64,000 nt of DNA from Bryopsis sp. KO-2023. Taxonomy: Eukaryota; Chlorophyta; Ulvophyceae; Bryopsidales; Bryopsidaceae. The stretch is taken from NCBI GenBank assembly GCA_030272585.1, contig BSYQ01000001.1, positions 6,634,001 to 6,698,000 on the forward strand. The letters run 5' to 3'. The translations under genes were made by a program, and so were the position numbers. Below, in pieces: positions 1 through 11,935 of this stretch. The number at the start of each line of letters is the position of its first letter. Within the stretch, counting starts at the first letter, position 1. The notes under the pieces are model-generated. The model made no database searches. It saw only the letters and a program-made list of their open reading frames with translations, and was not told where the DNA came from.

Positions 1-3000
1 AGCAGTCAGTCTGACAGGAACCTCCCTCTTGTGATGATACACGGGGCAGAAACACTGAGCCTGGATAGGAGTTGCGGACACACTGAAGTCAGTGCCATCC
101 TTGAAAACCTCGACAGAAAAAATATGATCACATGAAGTGGTCAAATAACTTACCTGAAAGGAAGTTTGAATCATGGGCACCACAACATCCAAGGATTCTG
201 ATTCTGGAAGGAGGGACACGGTAACGAAAGGATGCGGTCCCAGCTGGTGAGCATTTCCCAAGAGGCTGGTCCCACCGCCCATCCAGAGCTGAGCTTCCTC
301 AACAGCAGCCTGCATTGTGCCCACATTATTCTTCATCAGCATTCAACCACCATCGACCATCAACATCAGATACATTCGATCACATGTCACGAACTATGGC
401 TGCTCTATCTACATTTTGCTTCTGTTTTTGGTATCGCTGGATCGGGCCAGCAATATTTCCAACTTGAACACTGTGAAGCTCACCAGTAGACCAGTACATC
501 GAAGAATCTCCACGCAGACCACAGAATCAATGGATTCCACTGCCCTGTTGCTCACTGACAAGCAACCCAACCCAAATTCCAGAGGTTCACTCAGAGCAGG
601 AACAGATTCAGCATGTTCACCACGGTGCTTTTCTGACATCGATGCTTCTGGCTGCTGAATTCTGTTCAAGTTTGGCTCAGTGCCCATCTCGTTGGACGCT
701 GGAGCTAGTGAATATGAGACTTGCACATTGATCATGGGATTTTGCTTGCATAGGCGAACGTTGCCGCAAGGGGCCATTTCCAGCATGAAGCCCACGTGAG
801 AGTTGTTTTCCGTCAAATCGCTGAGTTCCACTGCCTGAAGAGCGGCTATAAACAGCGGTGCGTGCTCTCCCGATGGATATCTACAACAAAGCTGCAAGCG
901 AAATGAAACAAGGAAATTAGAGACTGGAGAAATACGGTCCAAGAACCATTTTGAACGTCTGACAAACAGAAGGGTTGGGCAATATACCACAAAAATACCT
1001 GGATTTCGAAGGATTGTTTTGTTGCATTGTCCCCGAAATACTGCAAAGGAATTTTGTGGGTTGACTTAGCCATGAACTCACAGGCCGTCTCGACAGGGAC
1101 CTCGTTTGTTGTGAGCTTGTGTCCATCACCTAGAGACAAAAGAACTCTGATTTGTTTCTTAACAGTTCAAAGCCAGCCCTCCACCCCAAAAAAGGAGCCG
1201 ACCAGAATACTTTTAAATCAAATTGAAGAAGATGGCCCCACAGCAGTCAACACACCATGGAACGTGTATTCCAAGTAGTAGGATGTGGGAGGATTGACGT
1301 TTCCGCGTTGAAAATCTTGTCGGGCCGGCAGCCCATGAACAGATTCGATCGAAACGATCAGACAATGCTGCACCGTTTCAGATTCATGGCATTGCTCTTT
1401 TGTGGCGTCCTCCTCTTTCTCGGGCTCACTCACAGCTGTTTTTTCACCGCCTTCGGATGGGTGCATATACCCCTGATCGAGGCCACCCTGCACAATGGAA
1501 ATACTGCTGTCTGCACTCCATGTTCCTTTGGATTGATATTGATTGATCGACTCATCAACTTTTATTCTGAAATGAGAAGGATTTAGCTGATCACATATCG
1601 CTGGGGGGGAAAGATACCTCATCGAGTTTGGGTTCTTCTACATCAGTGTTTGAATCTGGTGGCACATGCACGGAAGCACTTAGTTTGCCTGCACTTCTAT
1701 CGTTGATGATATCCCAAATATCGTAGGTGCCTTCCGCCAGAGGATCAGATGCTCCAGCAAGAGGCGCTTTTGCAATTCCCACGATATCGCCTGCATCGCA
1801 TGATGGCCGGTCAATACCAGTGCTTTTATTTCAGTTTGCAACATCTTAGCCTCCGAAAGATTTCCCACAAGTTGAATGAACACTTGATGAGCATCCAGCA
1901 ATCAAGGCAAGTTGTTTCGAAACATGTAAAAGGGTTGAATCAACGTTTGAATTAGACCTGATCCGATGATACAGTCTGGGCAAATCATGTTTTTTCTCTC
2001 AAGCCAACCTTGTTCATTGTTGGGATTCTTGCTCCTCACTTCTAAAACCACGACTACTGGCGACCCCAAGGCAACGCCCCCGGCGATCCCTTCCGGTTGC
2101 GGAATCAACACATCCGCCGCCGGCATCGTGTCTTCGAGGTTCACTAGACTTGGCGCCACAGATCGGCAGCGGACGATAATGAAGGGATCCACCGCCTCCA
2201 AACACTCGACTCTATCGATCACCAGTCGCAGAGGAAAGAGCGCGTTCGACGAGTCATGTTCGCAATTAACTTGCGCTTCTGATGCTTTAATGTCCGCTGT
2301 GCGTGGTTCATGATTGGTCGTCGATGCATGTTCAGCCACCACATCCATGGACGCGACATCCTGATGGACAACACCGAGGGTATTCAATAGAGCTTATCAT
2401 TGCGTCTGGACGTACATAGAGGGAAGCGTGTCCAGCAGAACTGAGGGGAGAAGGGTTCTGGCACGTTCGCCCTTGTTCGACGTCTCTGACGTCTTTTTGA
2501 TGCCGCACTCACGTTCCCAGATGCATCCCCACCAGTGCCTTCTTTCCTTGCACTTTTGGAGAAAAACAGACTCTTCAGGAGTGCATCCTCCGCCACCAAA
2601 TCGGGCCGCCCGCAGGATGAACTGTCGTCGCTGCAGCCGTCACAGCCATCGACGCTTACGTCAGGCTCATCGCTCAGCGACAAACTGTCCTCATCGCTGT
2701 TCGAGTTGAGAGCACAGCCGTTTTCCTTGCCTGGATACTTAGTGACAGCTCCGTGGAGTCTTTTCGCATTGATTTTGGCCAAAGCAGACTGGAGCAAAGT
2801 TGGCTCTTGATGGCGTGTGGTGACAGCACGGGCTGCAACAGCGGAACACTGGACTCTTAGGAAAAGAATTCTCTACAGAGATTCGACATTGCCCATAACA
2901 CCAGGTTTTGATCAGGAAAATCTCAACAGAAATTTAGTTCTACTCACCACCAGTGTATTTTTTTTCAATTTCACTAGCCCCAAAGTGGCCCTAAATTTGG

Positions 3001-6000
3001 CCGTTTCATCCAGTTGTGGCCCTTTTGTGGTCCCAATTTGTCCGAAAAAAATAGAATGTGGCCCCAAATTCAAAAACAGAAATCACAAGGCTTGGTGTTT
3101 ATATAGCATTTACATCATGTTGTTGGTTTTGATTATTGTGGAAACTCCATTGATTTCTTGGATGTGGCCCAGGGCTTAGAAACTTCGGGTGAATGTGGCC
3201 CTTTTGTGGCCCAAAATTCATCATGTGATAAAACGTTTTGGCCCTTTTGTGGCCCTAAAATTTGCCATTCTGATTTTTTGGGGGGCCAAAATGGGCCAAA
3301 AGGGCCACAAAAAAATACGCTGCTCACCACCACCATCAGGGCCCTCCAGTCTGTCATTGTGCTCCGCCATCAAGCTACTTCTGCAGCTTTCAGACATTCT
3401 CTTAAGCAACCCCTGGGCTCGATCAATCAACCCATCCACAGAATCGACCCTGACAGGCTCTGCATTCCTGCATGATGTTTCTCCTCCATCTATAAAACCA
3501 CTATCCAGATCCTTCGTCACTTTGTGGAGTGCAACATTGAATCTTCAAAAAAGATCTCAAATTTCAAGAGCCAAAGTACTACCTTCCGGCAAAGGCAAAA
3601 GGGACGTTTTCTCCCCCGGGCAGACATGGGACTCTGCTGCATTCTTGCAAGCTCCATCAGCTTGCCTTGAGGCTGGTGGCGGTTCATTCTCCATTCTATG
3701 TGGTTGATCAGGTCGCCTATCCTCTCTTGCTGGAGGCTGATTCGGCCCCAATCGCACCATTTCATCGTGCATATCAGACAAGGGGTCACCTGCCATTTGA
3801 GCTTCGTCTGATTCTCTCTGCATGTTGATTCTTTCGGGATCCTGGAGACCAGAAAACGTATCATGCATGGGGAGCTATCGATCTATCTTGAAGATGCAAG
3901 AAACGATCAGCTTTTTTGGACATACCTCCGGCACCACGCGAGGCTTCTCTGGTATCAAACACAGCACTTCTTGCAAATCCTGGACGTAACAGAAGAGTAG
4001 CGTCGTTCAGCTTTATTCAAATTGCTTGCCAAACAAACAGAAAACAAGAGCCAAAACACCGATCATATGTAATAAAATATCAATATATACGGGGGACTGG
4101 AAGGTAGGAATGGGAAAATGCGAACCTGAAATGAGACCGTCCCATGTGGTTGCATACTGACAAGGGATGCAATCACATACCTCTCTTCCTTGTGATTCAA
4201 ACTGGGCACCAACTCCCGCAGGATCAACACCTGAAGCAGTTTTCATAAGAAAAATCGTATCAATGACCACCATCAGCATTAATATCGTTCTTTTCTTTCT
4301 GATATCATTCAACGCTCCAGAATGACGTGCCCATCAGGGGTCGACCTTTCGCTGTTCAAATGGCATTAGCAAAAAAACCGGAAATATTTACACTGATGGG
4401 CGCACCATGTGACTGATCTCAATCCTCCCTTGGTTGCTTGCCAAAGTGATTGCATCTTCGATGTGCCCGACGAGCTCTTGAACCTGCTTTGCAACTTTGT
4501 GGAGTGCAGGCAGCACCCCCCTGGTCTGGGTGGCCACGTGTCGACATGCCATTTTGGACTCCCTTGAAGCAAATTGAATTCGAAGTCATTATATTTTCAC
4601 CTCAGGAGATGGTCCCTTGTATTATTTAATACAGAGCCAAGCAATTTTTCGTGCCAGGGTGCATGAAGGTGAACATCGAATCTTGTTTTGGCAAGCATGC
4701 CTTGTTGAATCCACACCTGAGGCCCTGGCTGAAACTTGCAAAAGTCATCGCTCCAGAATTCGTTCGGTCAATCATCAACCAACACAGTTGCCGATGGTGC
4801 AACGGAACTGCACAATCGATAACCCTGAAAGCCAATTTCTAGTAAGACTCGAATATTTCCATCATTTTCCAGAAACCCACTGTGGGTATCGACAAGGCAA
4901 TAGAAAAATCACAAAATAAAGAGCGTGCAACAACAAAAAAAATCTTTTCGTGGAGCAGTGAAAATATATGTTGTTTTTATTGGAACCCAATAGTACCGTT
5001 GCAGCATGATATCCAGGCTGCATTCATCGAACACCCCACAGTTCTCTCTGTCGTATGTCCGGAATACATCGATGAGCCGAAGCCGTTTTCTGGGTCGAAA
5101 AAAACAGAACATTAGAAGAAGCATCCTCGTCTTACTTAGGTCTGTTCACAAATTTTTGAATCCATCCACAAATTGGATAACATAGATTACAGCTCGAGCA
5201 AATCCATTTCTGGAAATCTGGTGCTGTTGAAGAAAGATTAAGATTTGCAGGCAAGCTGCCAAATCGGCACATATTATACTATTATTACATAATATAAATA
5301 TATATGCTCCTTTTCAATTTTTTTTGGGGGGGGGGTGATTTTGCTTTTGTCAGGACTTCGAAGTCGTTTTGATATGTACGTGGGAACTCCACCAATGGGG
5401 CCAGAGGTCGGAAAAAAAACTGCCAAGAATTTTGCAATCAGAAATCCTTGAGGTTCAGTTCCAATCACTGAAAAAGTTCGAAAAGCACGAACCAAAATAC
5501 CTGGCCAGGGCTCTGTCGAACTCGTAGAACAACTCCAAAACGCTGCCAACTTCCACTTCCACCGTCATATTTCTGTTACTGTGGCTGGTTATAGTTCGCT
5601 TCTTTTTTAGTCTTTCCAGTTTTTTCAGCTTATCGGGCGCAGGGGTCGCGGACGTCGTCACCGACACGGAGACGTCAATCGTCCCCACCCTCTCGCGACG
5701 ATTTCGTATCAGGGGGAACTGGTCCCGCACAGGCCTTGACGACGATAGCTCCGCTACTCTCACAGATGCACACCCCACTACGGATCCCGAACGCTCCCCT
5801 GATTCCACCAAAACTTGCAAAATCTCCATATCCGCCAGGTACTGCTGGAAAGTTGAGGCGTCGCAACGTATGGAGAAAGTCGCCGTCGAGGGATTATCCC
5901 CATCTTCGATAGCGATACAAGAACCTCCCTGGGAGTCGCCCCAGAACTTGACGCGCAAAAATAGCTTTCTGCGGGATTGCTGCGAGTAGGTGTAGACGTC

Positions 6001-6084
6001 GCTGACGACCACCTTCCCAACCGACAGGCATAGCTGGCCTTGAACGGGACCTACAACACCAGGAGGTAGTCCGCGCGATTCCAT
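1..6084 (-). CDS. C2CD3: C2CD3-like multi-C2-domain centriole protein (3' end beyond window)
   Basis: C2CD3 proteins sit at the distal centriole and are needed for centriole elongation and cilium assembly. Exon 1 (6084..5501) starts at the only in-frame ATG before the domain and encodes an N-terminal C2 domain of the C2CD3 kind: a LPPGV..GQLCLSVGKV strand, VKFWGD, then SIRC...FQQYLADMEIL. Exons 2-4 (5089..4997, 4824..4717, 4562..4406) join in phase and encode two degenerate EF-hand-like loops and a coiled-coil-prone segment. Downstream lie low-complexity acidic linkers (about 3900-2390) and further C2-like blocks: VIDRVECLEAVDPFIIVRCR near 2250-2190, DIVGIAKAPL near 1790-1760, LIVSIESVHGLP with YYLEYTFHG near 1360-1250, and PLFIAALQAVEL near 860-820. 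The last visible exons (about 250-175, 110-1) are again C2-like. Internal exon ends beyond exon 4 are approximate. Family call rests on recalled similarity of the N-terminal and second C2 blocks; fast-evolving linkers were not matched. Confidence 0.68.
2980..3316. repeat. Short-motif repeat cluster (GTGGCCCTTTTGTGGCC) in C2CD3-like intron
   Basis: The motif GTGGCCCTTTTGTGG occurs near 3015 and 3196, a close variant TTGGCCCTTTTGTGGCCC near 3238, and an inverted version (GGGCCAAAAGGGCCAC) near 3293-3310. Further TGTGGCCC fragments lie at 3058 and 3163. The outermost copies face each other, so the block can fold back. It lies in a region with no convincing exon between the 3520 and 2810 coding blocks. 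Confidence 0.6.
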
Positions 6085-6689
6085 CGTTGCTATTCGCTGT
6101 CGAGAAAAGGAAGCGCTCACAGTTGGCGCATTTTCCACCAGATCGGTCAAGCCGCAGTCTTGCTACTCTCCCATGGCAAAGTACTTTTAAGGCGTTTTAC
6201 TTTTGTTCCCCATTCCGTTTTCTTGCATTCCGCATGATCGCGAATGTGACACATGGATTTGGGGGGCTGGCAGCCCAAATCTGAAGAGGGGAACTGTGGA
6301 AAGATGGGTCTGTGCAGCTGCTGGCAGTCCGTGGCCACCCACGCCAGTAGCACCACAAGCGCGCGGAGAGGCAGCTGCCTCGAAAAGAGCAACGAAGAGA
6401 GCAACGAAAACAGCTCGCTATGAGCTACCCGTCACACAGACAAAGTCACTGAGCGTTAGAGGACAAGATCTTTTCTAAGATTGCGACGATCGCGGGGACC
6501 TCTGATAACCTCCTGAGCGTTGTTGCGGCCCGCACACGATAACCGTTGCATAGCAAAGGCTTGTCAGAAAGTATGGGTGGAAGCACCCCTCAGTTTTCTA
6601 TGGTTTACTGTATTCGTTTTAACATAAGGTCCTTTCGAGACGCGTTCAATCCAGGGAAGAAACTTCGATGGAAATTCTCGCAGGTGGCC
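6085..6689. other. Intergenic, upstream of C2CD3-like gene
   Basis: No convincing coding exon on either strand. This is the 5' flank of the minus-strand C2CD3-like gene. A frame running upstream of 6084 contains no ATG, which fixes the start at 6084. The right edge is the boundary of the dispersed repeat. Confidence 0.5.
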
Positions 6690-7349
6690 CACAACCTAAA
6701 CGCGGCGAAACTTTGTGTGTTGCGCCACGCGCTCGTTCTTGTCCTAAGAACCTAGGACACGCAATTGAGGTCGGTAACGCTCCACAGCCCCTTCGCAGCT
6801 CCTCTGACTCGTATCGCTTGAAGCGTCAGGAGCCTTCCTCTCCCGGTTCTTTAACTCCAGTAGTCGCGCGCTTGCAACAAGAACCGCCACCAGAAATGTT
6901 GATTCAAAATCCAGTCACTAATAACTGGAGTTTTGTCGACCCAACTTGATTTCAGTTGAGAAGCTTTTTTGCGACACAGGCCAGTATTGCATGAGGACAA
7001 CGACTGTGGTTGATCAGGATATGGTCTTCACAGTTCGCCGAATCAGTAATCTCCCAGATGATGACAGTGAGCAGTACGGATGATCATAATTAGCGGTAGA
7101 TCGTCTGGTACACGTGGTAGGGGGTATAACCTTCAAAAGTCGACATCTGGAAAGGTGGACGGCAACCGATGAATCCAAAAAGGCTCCTCTGATGGGAATT
7201 TTTTTTTCTCTTGGCTTCCCTTAATTGATTGGATTTACGATTTGTGCACCAAACTCAAGAAAGAAAAGAACTGTGTACAATTCTATACGAAAGGGGGAGA
7301 GACAGCGGGCCTCCGCTGGTGACGACTCCGTGTGACGTCTTTACGCTGG
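6690..7349 (+). repeat. Dispersed repeat, copy 1 (about 660 bp)
   Basis: The segment matches, at roughly 90-95% by eye, the reverse complement of 43535-44192. Both copies share the end of an open frame finishing in NPVTNNWSFVDPT-stop (here at 6949) followed by about 390 bp of non-coding sequence. Homology starts at CACAACCTAAACGC and stops after TTTACGCTG, with unrelated flanks. Relative to copy 2, one base is missing near 6812, which shifts the upstream part of the frame. No terminal inverted repeats or target-site duplications were recognised. A truncated retroelement 3' end or a non-autonomous element are both possible. Confidence 0.8.
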
Positions 7350-7985
7350 GACAGGATGTATGATGAATACCACTTCCGCGATGTCAATGATACTGGCTCC
7401 CTTAAGTCGTGGGGTCTTCTTTCCGTTTTTCAAGGAATGTGCGGTTGAGAATAGAAGGGAGATAAAAGTGTGATCAGTGCTCGTCCATTGAATTGTTCGT
7501 TGAGAAAGTGTTCTCCAAAGTGGATGCGAGTCTGTTGGTTATTGTTCATCCAGGTCGCTCTTATCCCATCAAACTAAAAACCTATTCTAGACCAGCCAGT
7601 GTCGTCAAAAAGCATTCATCACACACCAGTCGACCAAGAAAAAAGCTCAAGAACATAACCACTACACCTTCCTACAAGTTTTTAACAGAGTGAACTTATG
7701 CCCTTGCACAAAGTGCATCGAAAAGAAGGAAAAGAATGAAAGACATTTTCAGTGGAATACAAAACAAACAAACAAACATCAATTACAGTGGAATCCAGAC
7801 TGGGTCTGGGTTGAGATTTCTGGTGTGAGAGAACTCAGCCCAATCGCGCAAATGACATTAAATAGGAGATTTAGATGTGACTCTTCCTCGCGAAAAGAAG
7901 GGTTGCGTGCCCAGTTTCTGGTGTTTATTTGCTCGCTCCTCGTTCCCTTCTCGCTAGTGTCCCTTTTTCTTCGGGTGTTTTGACG
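7350..7985. other. Intergenic, promoter side of XS-RING gene
   Basis: No coding exon or RNA gene recognised. The stretch separates repeat copy 1 from the first ATG of the XS-RING gene at 7986 and presumably contains its promoter and 5' UTR. An open frame that runs into the gene from 7929 begins with TTG, not ATG. Confidence 0.4.
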
Positions 7986-10488
7986 ATGCGTTCTTCTAGA
8001 CTGAGTATGGAGGAGATGCTTGTGGAAGGAAGGCGACGAGAGACTGAGGATCCCCAAGAAAGGGGTTTCCACGACATGAGCCCCCGGGGACGCCCCGATC
8101 CGACTTTTGCTGAGATCACTGAAGACGCGCCGTTCATTCCGATAAAGAGAACGTCGCGAACCTCGAAGTCAAAGAGAAAAGAAAACATGCCTGAAAAAGC
8201 TGATATGTATGTTGCGCGACCGTCGCTGTCAATGCCACAAAAACTATAAGTAAACCAAATTTTATTCTTTGACCAGATCTTGTTTTTAGTGCTGGCCATT
8301 CGTTTCTTAGCTCTCGTTGCGAGGCATTCATTTTGAATGTTTACCATGTCCAGGAAAAAGATGCGCACGGAAGGCGACGCTCACGTCGTGGACCCTCCCT
8401 ACTTGATATTGAAGGGGCTTCCTCGCGTGAGACGTCCGGGCGGCAAGTGGGAAATCCCCGGGGACGCGGGAAACCCAGCTCTCACCACCGCCTTGGCCTC
8501 GTTCAAGGACCAGCTCGCCAACACGGTGAAGGTCGTCTACAGCCATCAAGGGGCTTTCGGAGACGGTAAAAAAGGAACCTGTCTCTTTTCGAATCATCTG
8601 CTCTTGAAAAGGATACATTCTCCACTCCGAAACTGGATTCCTGGTTCTCGATCGGTCGTCATAGACGTCACTGCACATGCGAGCTCAACGTCAACGGACG
8701 CATTGTTCTGGATCTTGGCGACAGGGGAAGGGAACTGCGGGGTGGCCATCGCAAAGTTCAAGGACTACAAGGAAGCTGAGGCTGCCTCCAGGGCATTTGC
8801 AGCTGCTGGGCGAGGGAGGATGGACTGGGCGGGCGTCAGAGCGCTGCCTCGTCGGGGTCGGCGAGGGGAGAAAACCGAGCTCTTTGGTTGGCTGGCAGAG
8901 GCTCCAGATATGAACTTGCTTCCCAAACGAGGTCTCGAGTTCAAGTGGAGGACGCGGCCCTTGAAGGAGGTGCTCGACAGGCACCAAGAGCGCTTGAAAG
9001 AAGTCGAGGCCCTTCAGGCCAGGTGGGAGATTTCAAAAGACACGGCTGATTAAAGTAGTAGAGAATATCTTTTTGGGCCCCCCAATTCTTTCGTCTGAAT
9101 TCTTTCTGTGTGGAGGTCAAGTAAAAAGAGAGCTTTGAATCCATGAGAATTGAACTACTGAACAACCAATCATGCAGAATTGTTTGAAAAGTTAATGTAC
9201 CTGTTGAAATATGTGGGAGGATGATGGTGCATCTCGACACGAAAAGAACAGCGATAACCCTTCCTTTTCGATTTTTTTTGTTCCGATGTCCTATTGCCAT
9301 CTCAGTGCATATATTACAATTATGTACAAAGCTGGCGAATCCTCATGCTAAATTTAGAACTTGACGTTTTCCGTTGTGGACATCAGGACAGCCCTGATTC
9401 TTATATCCCATCACTTTTGATTTTCAGCCAGATTAGTAACCCTTTAGTAACCCTTCAGCAGAGTGGCGGTTATCCAGAGGCTTTTGCCTTGCTTCGAACG
9501 TTTGGACACAATTCACTCATGTATGTCGTTGCAACAGGGCGGTTTGCCCTACGCAACTTGTAATCCTTGTTTCCTTGTTTCCTTGTTAATATGACAGCAA
9601 TGTTTTTTCCCCGTTGGATGGATTTTTTTTTCCTTACAGTGTGGAGGAGGCTGAGCGCGCATCCAAACTGTTCGAAAGTGATATGGCAAAGCTAGAAAAA
9701 GCCAAGGCAGATTTTGATGAGAAAATTACAGGTGGGGCCATGTTTTGATGGTATACATCAGCCTCTATAAATTCTTTGTGTAAAAAAAAACCCTCATCCA
9801 ATTTATTATTCAGTGCGTTCTATCGCTTATTTGATTGTCATGTAGCCCCTTCAGATTTGATATTGTGGAGACAGGGTGGAATGTTGGTGGTTCCTACACC
9901 TTTTCAGTTCATCTCTTTTTTTTTCTAAGAGAAGAAAAACAAATATTATTTTCTTTCACTAATTAATATACTTGGTGCCGTTGCGTTGTTTTTTTTTCGG
10001 CAGAGATCGACAAGCAAACACAAGAGGCTGAAATGGACCACAACAAAATTCAGATGGAAAGGGATGAGCTCCAAACGGCCGAAAAAGAGAAAATGGTCAA
10101 AGCTGAGGAGGACCACGAAGCCAAGGTGTGTCAGCAGCAAATTGTAAAACGATTTATTGCTGCTGAGTTACGCACCACCACATATTTTTCCCCCCATCTG
10201 CTTTGGATGGGTACATGGCCTTGGAACAAAATCTTTTTTGGTGGTGCTGTAGATGGCGTCATTGAATCGAGATGTGGAGGTCGTGAGGGAAAAGCGAATT
10301 AAGACGGATGCTGATAAGAGGAGGGCGCGTGAATGCATGTTCAAGAAACGTATGTACGAAGACCAAATGCGAAAGAGGCGGGAGGAGTTGAAGGGCCTTG
10401 AGAAGCTTCTGCAAGAACAACAAGAACTCTATGCAGAGTGAGTGGAGCTGCATTTTCTGAGGGACAGAAAAGTGGTGGGGAAAAAAAG

Positions 10489-10531
<43 letters not shown>

Positions 10532-11935
10532 GAGCAACGAGATAATTCCTGATTGGAATCTTGGGGGAGAGGCAGAAAAGGTTGGAACTTGTACGTGACG
10601 AACAAACCGATATGGAGGTCTGCCAAAACTGTGTTTGGTAGAAATGGGGGGCAAAGGAATGGGGGGAGGGGGGGGATGAGTATCATCTTTTTGGTGTTTT
10701 TTTTTAGATGGGTGGAGAAGAAGAGGCGGCAAGAGGAACTGGTCAGAAATCAAACAAAGGTCTTGAAAGTTAAGCAAGAAGAGTTGCATGAGAACAACCA
10801 CCAGCTTGCATCTCTTGTGGATAAGGTAAAAAAAAAAGCCAGATGTTGTGAAAGAAAAGGATATACATGTATACAAATATGATATATAGGATCTACAGAT
10901 ATGTATCTGTATATATGAAAATCATTGTATGTTCATGGGATTTGTCTGGCCCAAGCACACCTTCTTTTTCTCTTCTTTTTTTTTGTGGAGAGATATATCC
11001 TGTGTACGGTAAACCTTCTTGTATGAAGTTTCAGCCTAGTAGAAAATAAGTCATTTCAGTTGTATTTATTGAAGTGTATTTTTTTGGGGGTGGGTGGGTG
11101 GTGGGGGTTACGGGTAATTGTGCCTGGTGCGCTGAAGGCAGAGTTTCTGTGGTGAACATTTCTTGATCTATGGTGGGTCTATCACATTTGAAAAGACTTT
11201 TTATCATCTTTTTTTTTTTTCAGGAAAAGAAATCTTCCGAGAAGAAGGAGACCCAGGAGGTCGACGCCAGACGGAAAGCGTCGTTGAAGAATATCATGGA
11301 GTGTGTACTGCATAATTTTTCTTTTGCACAGTTTCAGAAATATGTTATCTATCACTCGAAAATACTAGAATACAATTTTTAGCCACACGGCAAATATCTA
11401 TTTACTCCACTTTTTCTTTTCGAAAACAACAGTCGTCATGATAATAACTGATGTTACTTACCTTTTTTGTTGGGAAAGATATTTTCATATTTTGCAGGAG
11501 CTAATTTCTCGGTTGCATTTCTTTCTTGTTATGCTGCTGTTATGTTGTTGTTAGGCCGTTGTCAGGCGGTTTTGAGGCCGTTTTGAGGCCGTTTTGAGGC
11601 CGTTTTGAGGCCGTTTTGAGGCCGTTTTCATGCCGTTTTCATGCGGTTTTCATGACGTTTTGTCGTCATACATTATTTCTATTTGATTTGGATGCAGTGA
11701 ACCGGGGGATGGATGCATCATCTGTTTGGAGCCGTTCCGCAAACCCGAACCGTCGGAATCTGATCCAGAATGCAAAGAATGCCGACACCTGCTGGTCCCA
11801 TGTGGTCACAGGAACATGTGCGGGGGTTGCTGTGATGACACCTCTGCAGATGCAAAGAAAAAAAAGAAGGCTCACAGTTGCCCCACCTGCAGGGAGGACA
11901 TACAGTCCTGGATCCTCTTGCGAGTGAAAATTTGA
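7986..11935 (+). CDS. XS domain - coiled coil - RING finger protein, 520 aa
   Basis: Ten exons join in phase: 7986..8206, 8354..8565, 8725..9022, 9640..9731, 10004..10125, 10253..10437, 10708..10825, 11224..11300 and 11698..11935 (nine listed, 1563 nt with stop; I found no tenth). Residues 1-73 are basic and acidic low complexity. Residues about 85-235 resemble the XS domain of plant SGS3/IDN2/FDM proteins, an RNA-binding fold: a GKW segment, VVYSHQGAFGDGEGNCGVAIAKF, GRMDWAG, and LFGWLAEAPDMN followed by a K..TRPLKEV helix. Residues about 236-440 are charged heptad-like coiled coil. The C-terminus is a RING finger: CIICLEPF, then LLVPCGHRNMCGGCC, then CPTCRE, as in E3 ubiquitin ligases. The 617-bp intron 9023..9639 is the weakest link, since without it the XS frame stops at 9053 and two genes are possible. 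Phase and coiled-coil continuity favour one gene. Confidence 0.72.
10491..10528. repeat. (GT)n microsatellite
   Basis: About 18 consecutive GT units in an intron of the XS-RING gene. Likely length-polymorphic; no function inferred. Confidence 0.95.
11552..11661. repeat. 11-bp minisatellite, unit GAGGCCGTTTT
   Basis: Five near-perfect GAGGCCGTTTT units are flanked by degenerate units (CAGGCGGTTTT, CATGCCGTTTT, CATGCGGTTTT). The array lies inside the last intron of the XS-RING gene, shortly upstream of the RING exon. Confidence 0.9.

Noticed and set aside
409..990. 193-codon minus-strand frame as a single exon
   Set aside because: Parts are antisense-like or intronic; only the segment around 860-650 fits the C2-like exon pattern of the C2CD3-like gene.
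8337..9053. Uninterrupted 238-codon frame taken as a complete XS gene
   Set aside because: Splicing 8566..8724 and using the donor at 9023 restores the XS core and gives in-phase continuation to the RING exons; the upstream exon also joins in phase at 8206/8354.
10490..10530. (GT)n tract considered as a regulatory site
   Set aside because: A simple microsatellite in an intron, with no evidence of function.
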